A DNA stretch of 64,000 nucleotides, taken from assembly GCF_000003815.2 (NCBI RefSeq), contig NC_049983.1, positions 17,204,746-17,268,745 of the forward strand, read 5' to 3'. Under the pieces are notes generated by a model. It did no database searches, was not told the origin of the DNA, and saw nothing but the letters and a program-made list of their open reading frames with translations. The translations under genes were made by a program, and so were the position numbers. Numbering within the stretch: the first letter of the stretch is position 1; each line of letters opens with the position of its first letter. This DNA is from Branchiostoma floridae. Lineage: Eukaryota > Chordata > Leptocardii > Amphioxiformes > Branchiostomatidae. Shown one piece after another: positions 45,001-53,100 of this stretch.

Positions 45001-46727
45001 CACTAGTATCACTAGAATTGATTGAATCAACACACACACACACAAACACAAACACACACACACACTACATCTACAGAAGCAATCTACAGGAGCAAAAAGC
45101 TAGTTTCTCTCTGCTTGCTAAAACATATTATCATATAGCCAGGGGACGTGGGCCAATCAGAAGGCCCCATTTCATGCTGGTTATGACGCCGTAACAGCCG
45201 TGCATTAAATTTTTGATTATCACATATGTGATAAAACTTTTGAAAGTTTAAACCAATCAGGAGGACAGACAAACAGGACGCTGGCCAATCAGAATGAGAT
45301 ATCCAGGAAGCGTTCATCTGCCAAGATAGGGCAATAAGTACAGGCATGGCAGGGGGGGTGGCTCCCTCTATTAACATCGGTAGTGCGTGTTTCTTTGTTC
45401 AAAGAAAACATTTGCTGTCTTAAAACAACATTGAATTACCTATAATATATGACACCATATACACCTCGGGGCGGGTCATTAACCCTTAATTGTATCATGC
45501 GTCGATGAAGGTTAGACATCCAGGTAATAAGATACGCCAAAAATAAGCAGTTACTCAAGCAACTGGATATAATTTTGGAAACGGACAGACGTTTCAGACG
45601 GTATCCACCATCTTTCGTCAGTGTCACTCAAGAGATCAGGAAGAATATTTGTAGCTCGTTGTTATAGCCTAACTAATCAAAATTGCATTCACCGCTTAGA
45701 GGTTTCTTCCCGATCTCTTGAGTGTCACTGACGCAAGATAGTGGATAATCTACACCCAATATGTTGATTTATTCATATTACCTATAGATATCCTTGCATG
45801 TCTGTTTAGTTGTACTGTAAGTAGTTGTTATAGACCTTACGAAAGTCGCTGTCCTTTTGTCGTGCCAATAAAGATTTCCTTTCTAAAACATCTGTCCACT
45901 TCCAAAATCATATCCCGCTGATTTTTTGCACTTACGATAGCAGTTCATGCCGGAAGCGTCATAGGCTCTGGCTGGTTTCCCGTTGTAGGTTCCATAGTCG
46001 TGCACACAGCCTGGGCACTGGTCATTGTCGCACAGGTGAGAGTTACACAGCGGGTCGGTACAGATTCCTAAACACCATGCGACAATAACACATTAAGAGG
46101 GCGAGGCAGTAGTACTAGTATCAGCTACGAACCAACACATTGATGTTTCAATGGACGATTAATCTAAAAGGAGGTATCTCACTGCACTGGCGGCACCGTT
46201 GCAGCATTGCACTTCGAAAGATTACTCAACGAATATTCTTACATTTCTGTATTTTGTTGTCTTCTAAGTCATACTTTTACCTATTACGCAATATCTACAT
46301 TGTGTCGCATGAGTGCCGCAGTGAATGAACCCCACAGTTCCACACCGGTGCCCCAAGTACAGTGAGATACCACCTTAAGAGGTCTACCGTAGATCTCCAT
46401 CAAATTTGATAAAAATGAGAGTAGAGATAGGTAGTAGATACTATCTTTGTGTTACATGTAAGTTAATGTTTGCTAAGTAAAGCGGTAAAACGCAATGTAC
46501 ATTATACCAAACTCTCAGCTAAAATTATTTGTCATCCTTGGTTGGGCTTTTAAACCTACAATGCAAAACCAATTATATTGTATGTATGTGTATGTATGTA
46601 TATATGTATAATGTATCTATCTACTCCCTCATACTTACGAATGCATCGACTCTGTGTGTACTCGTAGCCGGAGCAGCAGAAATAGGTTGTTTTGGGGCAG
46701 GTAGTTTCTCTATACGATGTTCGGTAC
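36048..46727 (-). CDS. EMI/EGF-type extracellular protein, 5' end missing
   Basis: Exons in gene order: 46727-46639, 46067-45936, 44917-44810, 43482-43379, 43110-42978, 42449-42323, 41869-41741, 40559-40484, 39344-39212, 38412-38291, 37660-37541 and 36416-36222, and a likely last exon 36095-36048. All phases agree, giving 489 codons before the gap-spanning intron. The first exon ends in an EMI-domain-like FCCSGYEYTQSRC. The next is cysteine-rich (CTDPLCNSHLC, CPGCVHDYGTYNG), then an EGF-like domain (CFPGTCERIGSCSCTSGFSG). A long region without cysteine clusters follows, with FN3/HYR-like stretches (ARWSGWSDTGSGIQNYHVQV; GEDPGVFSVVMTIEDASG). The first listed exon starts mid-codon, so signal peptide exons lie upstream, possibly beyond the Helitron region. 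The last exon is inferred across the 100-N gap. It is probably secreted; I do not recognise a specific orthologue. Confidence 0.75.
36106..36205. other. Assembly gap, 100 N
   Basis: Exactly 100 N, a placeholder of unknown true length. It lies 17 bases left of an exon end (36222) of the EMI/EGF gene, and further exons could be hidden in it. Confidence 0.99.
38805..38910. repeat. Dispersed repeat (tatccttcgtcagtg family)
   Basis: It contains cacaagaaactggatatgat, ggtcagacgtttcgg and atccttcgtcagtgacactg. It is shared with 45535-45650 and, in reverse, with 5412-5770. Confidence 0.6.
39370..39660. repeat. Dispersed repeat, copy related to 1-240
   Basis: A foldback: ttcttacgtttcgatgtctctcagacacctt (39421 on) pairs with gaaggtgcctgagagacgaaacgtaag (39553 on) around gatgtaggtgtcgtggtgag. 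The end accaacctgatgaaactattttcgg matches the end of the copy at 1-240. Confidence 0.65.
39670..39905. mobile_element. Foldback MITE
   Basis: The ends gttaacctttatccgcaggg and its near reverse complement cctgcggataaaagtgaac are followed inward by taacctatatccg / cggatataggtta. An inner inverted pair gacggtggttt...aaaccaccgtc adds a second stem. It lies in an intron of the EMI/EGF gene. Confidence 0.85.
40040..40436. mobile_element. Foldback MITE rich in ggccgggccccgg
   Basis: Left-arm motifs aggccccggccgggtagttt and taggtcatatttgaaaaagg and right-arm motifs ggccgggccccggtttgg and aaatgtgacctta are inverted relatives. The arm is partly duplicated at 40300-40436. There is no ORF of note. Confidence 0.7.
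41190..41655. repeat. Foldback array of cagtgctgaa motifs
   Basis: The outer ends ctacaaaagcttcaccttcc (41203 on) and ggtgaagctttcgtagtttt (41632 on) are inverted copies. Inside, the words agcactggttttcagtgctg and ttccagtgctgaa recur about ten times in both orientations. It lies in an intron directly upstream of the exon at 41741-41869. Confidence 0.75.
42640..42960. repeat. Dispersed repeat, third copy of the 1-240 family
   Basis: It includes gcgccacctacatcggctac, gaagcagaactct, ctggttgtgtaaaagaa and an upstream run of g. It lies between exons of the EMI/EGF gene. Confidence 0.65.
43541..44024. mobile_element. hAT-like MITE, copy 3 (longer form)
   Basis: The element spans about 43550-44016, with taatctccaagcagatc at the left and gtaggatctgcttgaagatta at the right. 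Direct repeats gtatacag lie at 43541-43548 and 44017-44024. The right third matches copy 1 (ctatcttatgctaccgtagg). The centre is 330 bases longer and contains inner inverted segments (gtgaccacctggtct / cagaccaggtggtcac type). Confidence 0.8.
44279..44513. mobile_element. Foldback MITE with aacgaat core
   Basis: The ends are aagatgcactctcaccggacgtgg and the inverted cacgtccgttgagagtgcatctt. The core holds gaacgaattttcttatactt, gttgtgttttttgtcgtctt and tattacgcaatatct. The same core recurs at 46169-46379 and, as a fragment, at 10928-11070. Confidence 0.8.
44635..44757 (-). mobile_element. tRNA-derived SINE
   Basis: On the minus strand it reads ggcgtggcgtaactggtaga (A-box), then gagttcgattcccacc (B-box), followed by tgcccttgggaaaggcactt, a tail typical of widespread deuterostome SINEs. 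Confidence 0.8.
45031..45066. repeat. CA microsatellite
   Basis: A run of cacacac with few interruptions in an EMI/EGF-gene intron. Confidence 0.9.
45535..45745. repeat. Dispersed repeat (tttcgtcagtg family), foldback form
   Basis: The left part caccatctttcgtcagtgtc and actcaagagatcaggaag is mirrored by cttcccgatctcttgagtgt and cactgacgcaagatagtgg at 45705-45745. It is related to 38805-38910 and 5412-5770. Confidence 0.65.
46169..46379. mobile_element. Foldback MITE with aacgaat core, second type of end
   Basis: The ends are aaggaggtatctcactgcac and its near reverse complement gtacagtgagataccacctt, with ggcggcaccg / cggtgcc just inside. The core (caacgaatattcttacattt, ttttgttgtcttct, tattacgcaatatct) is shared with 44279-44513. 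Confidence 0.85.
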
Positions 46728-48596
46728 CTGTTGGAAAAAAAAACGTTTTCTCATGTTTCATGTTTCCAGTTGACAATACCAGTTTATATGTCTGGATCCA
46801 ATCACACACGAGCCCGTTTTTTTGTTCATTTTACAAAAAGGAAAAGCACACAATAACAATACAAAAGAGAATGCATTCACCACGGATCCAAAGCAACCAG
46901 TACAACATAATCAACAAACAGAAACAGAAAATCACAGAAAAAAAGAATCGAAATATATTACAGCCAACTAAATCAACACTAACTCAGGAAAAATAAAAAC
47001 ACATGGCGTTACAGTATTTAAACAACCAAATACATATAAATAATGATAAGAAAAAAATTATTCCATCTAAAGACAATTACACACAGTAGTTAAAGAGGCT
47101 AGAAAACAAACAGCTATATGAATGATAATAGGGTCAGAAAAAACACAATAAATAACTTTAAAGTAGATGTGAAAGATTAATCATGGAAGGTCAAAGAGAA
47201 AGAATCCCATTATGATAATGGTAGTCAAGCTTATTTCTTCTTTCAGCTATGACATATTCTGTTTTTAGTGTATTTTAAGAAATGAAATAAGAGCCCGTTG
47301 TTCATTGATCATCACAATTGCATTACAAACAAGAAATGTTTTTAAAAAAGCTGGCAACGCAGTCTCAAATGATGATGGTGAGAATAAAATGGTGGGAGAG
47401 GTTAGTTTACAAATGACTGGAAATACAGTGCTGATCGTAACTATATTTGTATCTGTATCTATATAGCCGGTAAAACCGCCGTTCGGCGGAACACACCAGC
47501 TTCGCACGCACACGGCGCGGCAGCAGCTGGTTATATTACACCGAACTACCCGTCACACTTAACGGGTTATTCGGTGTAATATAACTTAAGGTCTCATTGA
47601 TGTATTACTCCGCTAGTGGGGACCCTAAAAGAGATCCGAGCCAAAAACTGAACGGCTGTATAGACGCATGTTTTTAGCGGTGGGGAATTCCCTTTTAGCC
47701 AGCGGAACTGATATCAAAAGTTAGATTGGTGAAATTTTGTTTCTAACTGAAGAAATAAGCAGGTAAAGTTTGGCAGCCGCGCGCTAGATCGGAGGTACAC
47801 AGTCGTGGGTTCTGAGTGGTGCGGTTGTACAATAGCAGCGAAAAAGTGCCTTTTGTGGGGATTGACTAATCGTAGTTTGTAATTGCTATAAAAAAAGTTT
47901 CTATGTATAGTTTACATTGGCAATTTTTTCCCACGATATAGGGTAAATGTGCTCGACAAAGAATGAAAAATCTGCTGAAATTTCACGTAGCTTCATTATG
48001 AACGCGCCCATTTAAACCACGAATTATAACATAGAAGTCTATGGGAAGAAGAAACTCATCAATGAGACCTTAAGCTATGTGACTCGGAAGTCACATAGCT
48101 TCCAGTTAGAATTTTTATTCAGCCTGCTTTTTATTGAATAAAAAACACTTCTTGTCCTATCTGATGGAGGATGTTGTATCTATTATGTACGTTACATTCA
48201 AGTTTGACATTGAAAGACACTCAGTTAACTTTGTCACAATAGAGTTTTGGCCATCCCTAGCGGACAGTTGCTAAACAAGAAATCTTTTTAAAAAAGCTGT
48301 GCCTTGCCGCGTGGTAGGAATATCGTCAGGAAAAAGTGGGTCGGCACTTCAAGCCCGGCAAGGCAAAATGCTGTGCGTTGGCGTGCAGTAGGGATAATTT
48401 GCTTGTCTGCTAAATACGTATTATGGTAGCGAAAGCCTTGTATTGATCTGTTAATCTTGTTGTAAATATATGTAGGTGTCTTAAAATATGATGTTGCATT
48501 TTCTGACGTTCGACAACTAATAAATATGAAATAATTAGACCTTATTTCAAGGATATACAGTAACAATTTTAATTTATTTCATTTCTGTGAAAGGAT
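46728..48596. other. Upstream of visible EMI/EGF exons
   Basis: No exon in the correct phase (ending with two bases of a codon for Tyr46727) was found. It contains a dispersed-repeat copy at 47440-47570 and a possible transposon relic at 48387-48419. Confidence 0.4.
47440..47570. repeat. Dispersed repeat with tatctg microsatellite, copy 2
   Basis: gtatctgtatctatatagcc, then cggcggaacacaccagcttc, gcagctggttatattacac and ccgtcacact match 8250-8395. Confidence 0.65.
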
Positions 48597-49440
48597 AGCT
48601 GAGTGAGTACTGTATGGTTAGCAGGAGTTCAGGTACTTTGGTCAGCTGAGAGGGTACAGCATGCACAGCAGGCGTCCAGGTATTGTGGCCAGATGAGTGG
48701 GTACTGCATGCACAGCAGGAGTCCAGGTATTGTGGCCAGCTGAGTTAGTACCGCATACACGGCAGGAGTCCAGGTATTGTGGTCAGCTGAGTGGGTATTG
48801 CATGCACAGCAGGAGTACAGGTACTGTGGTCAGCTGAGTGGGTACTGCATGCACAGCAGGAGTCCAGGTACTGTGGTCAGCTGAGTTAGTACCGCATACA
48901 CGGCAGGAGTCCAGGTATTGTGGTCAGCTGAATGGGTACCGTATGCACAGCAGGAGTCCAGGTACTGTGGTCAGCTGAGTGGGTACTGCATGCATGGCTG
49001 GAGTCCAGGTACTGTGGTCAGCTGAGTGGGTAATGTATGTATGGCAGGAGTCCAGGTACTGTGGTCAGCTGAGTGGGTATTGCATGCATGGCTGCAGTCC
49101 AGGTACTGTGGTCAGCTGAGTGGGTACTGCATGCACAGCTAGAGTCCAGGTACTGCGGTCAGCTGAGTGGGTACTGCATGCACAGCAGGAGTCCAGGTAC
49201 TGCAGTCAGCTGAGTGGGTACTGCATGCACAGCAGGAGTCCAGGTACTGTGGTGAGCTGAGTGGGTACTGCATGCACAGCTAAAGTCCAGGTACTGCGGT
49301 CAGCTGAGTGGGTACTGCATGCACAGCAGGAGTCCAGGTACTGTGGTGAGGTGAGTGGGTACTGCCTGCACAATTTGAGGTACTGTGGTAAGTTGAGAGG
49401 GTACTATATGAATGACTGCAGTTCAGGTATATGTACTATG
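48597..49440. repeat. Minisatellite left of the Helitron ORF
   Basis: There are about 14 units of roughly 58-60 bases, consensus agtccaggtactgtggtcag then ctgagtgggtactgcatgcacagcagg. The outer units are more diverged, and the ORF over it (49261-49458) is an artefact. Confidence 0.9.
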
Positions 49441-50105
49441 GTAAGATTGAACAATTAGTTAAAAATAAATTGTCTTTTGACAAATTTGAATTGAACAACT
49501 TATGTGAAACGTGTTGTTTATCAGATGGCATAGCTTTGTATATTGCAATATTTGATGTAGTTCATCAGAGCAGTGTGCATTTGTGCTAATCACAATGAAG
49601 TAAGGAAGGTGTGTTTGTCTTTACACAAATGACATTTGTAAACAATGCAAAGAATGGTTGAAGTGAAATCGTGTCAATTCTATTCTAAAAGGTAATGCAG
49701 TGTTTGTATATTCTTTACATGCATAGTTTGCTTGGCTTCGTATGTATAGGGCTATTCAGACGTGATGTAAATTTTCTTAACAAACAAAAGGGTTTTCATA
49801 TGGATGTGGGTCATAGTGACGACAATGGTCTGCCATGCTGCATTACCTATTTGTATTTCATTGCATCATAGCTGAAGGTAACACAGCCTTTTTCAGTCTT
49901 AAACTTTAATGGCAAATTTTCAGGTATTCTCCACAGTCAATAGTGGGTATTTGAACAGATCAGAAGGTATACAGTTTATTGGTATGTAAATGTTTTAAAT
50001 GTGCAGTCGACAATGGTTGCAATTATGGTATTGAGTAAATAAGCTCTGTATTTGTTCAGTAGGTAATTTATGTTTACTGTCATGATAATATATATAGTAG
50101 CATTG
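49441..50105. other. 3' flank of the Helitron ORF
   Basis: AT-rich. It contains a minus-strand AATAAA (tttatt near 49975) that could end the helicase transcript. No Helitron CTRR terminus could be assigned. Confidence 0.35.
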
Positions 50106-53100
50106 TCATGTACTGTCTGGTTGTTGACTTGGTGTAATACTTTGAGTCAATCTTGTCATCTCTCTCAAGACAGATTGAAACGCTGTTATCCTCTTTGGTT
50201 CAAACTCTAGTATGGCCAAACCTTCAAGTGAGGTAACTCTGCTTAGAGCAACATATACCATTCCAGGGCTAAATACACTTGGTCCTATATCAAGTACAAC
50301 TTTTGACAATGATAGGCCTTGTACTTTGTGGCAAGTTGATGCGTAAGAAAGTTGGAGTGGAAACTGTGTCCGGGTGAAAACAGTGCTGTAGCGTGCAAAG
50401 AATTTTGCTGTGATTGCTGAGATAAGAATAGCATTGTTCTTGGTAGGGTCTTGTAACATTTGACCAACCCTGGGATTGTCAAACTTGACGTAGACTCCTG
50501 TAACAGTTGGCACATTTGAGTTGTATTGTTGGTCATTTTCAGAGTCTTGTGATAGGAAGTCCTCCACTGTACCCTGTGCACCATTTACAAGTCCATCCTC
50601 GCTCAGAATGTTTCTTAGTAGCATGACTCGACAACCTTTAGCAAGGCGAAGTTCTTTCTCAAGTCCTGCTGTTTCACTGGTGTCTTCTGATATTAGATCT
50701 TGTTCAGGTATGTTGTTTGCATTGACAGGACCATCCGTCATTTCATCTCTTGCTGTCAGTACATGTATCTGAGTATCTGTTTGAGCATATAGTCTTTGCA
50801 GTTCTTGCATGTTATGCTCTATGGCCTTTTTCCTTGTTGGGAAAATGTGAAGAGCCATGGAAAAGGCAGATTGTTCAATCTCTGCTCTTCTTTTGATGCA
50901 AGTTGAAAGGAGGGCAATATCTGCATTGGTTGGCAGTCCAACTCGTACTCTGTTAAGGAGTTCTGTAAACTCTTTGTCAGTTTTTTGTCTGTGATTGACA
51001 GTTAAGAATAATGGCTTGAATAGTGATCTCCACAAGTGAGTGAAAGGTTCTTGTTGGTTTAGTGAATCTTCGAATATGAATTTTCCGAAGACCGGTTTGA
51101 GCTGGTAGAAATCACCAAAAGCTATGATGTTGAGGTTCCCAAAGTAGCTGTGTTGGTCAGCTGTAGTGTCTTTGATCTCTGATAGGCGGAGGTGAATGTG
51201 TTCCAGTCTGACATTGCTGATCATGCTTATTTCATCAATGAAAACTGTGTGTACATTGCTGAATTTGCGTCGAAGTTGTGACAGTTTCTCAGCACTGAGT
51301 GGTAGGTACTGGGTTTTACCTCTTCGGCTATGGTCAACAGGCAGTGATAGAGCTGAATGTACTGTGAAGCCACCAATGTTGTAGGCAGCGACACCTGTTG
51401 GTGCAGTGAGCATTACAGGAGATGTTGGGCAGTTTGATGTACGGATCAAGTACTCATTCAAAACTTTTATTAGAAAGCTTTTGCCACAGCCTGCTCCTCC
51501 CGTCACGAAGAGTCTCAACGGTTGTGGTTTTGGAGAGGCTCGGTCTGCTTGGTGTCTGTTCATCAGTAAAAAGTGTTCTTTCACTGTGTTAAACACGTGC
51601 TGTTGGTCATGTGACATGTTATTGAGTGCGTCAAAGAATGCATCATCAGCCATTGTGTAGCGAGATACAGTATTCCATGCAAGTGAATCATCATGTAACA
51701 TTGTGAGGTTTTCTGAAGATATCATGTCAATACTATTAGTTTGAGCAACAGATGCTGCTGCTTGTTCTGCATTTTGTGCTGTCCATTGTGCATCAAGATG
51801 AAGTCCTTCAGTGTTAAAGTCATGTTCAGTTTGCAACTGTTGGTGAGTCACATTGGGGGCAAGTGTGGTAGCAATAGATGTTAGATCATCTGACAGCAGG
51901 CGTACTTGCATGATAGCTTGTTCTATATCTGATGTGAAATGAAAATGCTGTGCAAGACTATTGTCAAATTGATCCTTCTTAGCAGAGAAAGCATCTTGAG
52001 CACAAGCATATTCAGCAAGGATGTCGTTTTCATTTCTCCATGGGTAGTACATGTACAAGAGACCGTAGAAATAGTCATCTCCATTTCCAGAGGATAGTTT
52101 TGAACTTCTAACACATGCAAGCTTTTGACGTTTCTTTATCCATCTGTCACATTGTTGTAACTTGATAGTTTGAGAAGCTTCTGATGGCTCAATGGATGTA
52201 ATGGAGTATGTTGCGGCAAAGGTGAATAATGACATTGTATCCCAGGGATCACCATGTGGTCTCATTGCATAGTATTGAGCTGTTCCCTTTGTGAAAATGT
52301 CAGATGATGAATCATCAAGTTTGTCGAGGTCATCTTTGGGTTTGAGCAGACGCATTCTTTTGTGTGGTGGTTTGGCATTGATTGACACTGTTTGTCTCGA
52401 TGATTGTATGAGTTGCAGGTTTGCAAGTCTGTAGCCAACTTCTTGTCCTCCAACTAGGCGGTGGCTGAGTACAGTGTTACCAATCTGGGCTAAACGTGCT
52501 CTTTTTGTACTGTTAGGTGGTAGATGTGACAGACCAGCATAGATAGCTGTTTGAAGATTATCAGGCTCAGCTTTTGAGATGTACATACATGCATAGTAAG
52601 CAGCACCATACTTTGACCCAACCATTTGTATGTCCATGTTAGACTGCATATGTAAGAGCAATGTAGGGCTATATGCATTGATCCAGATGTCCTGTTGTGT
52701 TCGTTTTGTAACATAAAATTGTGCGCTGCGATTAGCATCAACATCTAGCCTGAGTCGTGTGGTCTGTGACACTTCTCGAGGGAAGTGAAATCGACACTTT
52801 GTTCGTCCCTTCTCACATGTTCTTGTGTGATGATGCCGTTGGTATTTGGACACTAGTTCATGTAAGAGAGAGTTTTCATCATCAGGTAGCTGTGTGGACA
52901 CATATTTGTCAATGAATTCAGGTGCTCTTTGCCTTCCTTCTATGGTATCAAGGTTGGGGGCATTCTCAACCCAGAACATACAGTGCAAGTGAGGAGAACC
53001 TCTTAACTGAAATTCGACACGAATCCAGTGGTCCGTAATCACACCAATAGGATGTTGCGGACTGTTCAATATGAAGCGTAGCAGTGCATCAGTGCGCCGG

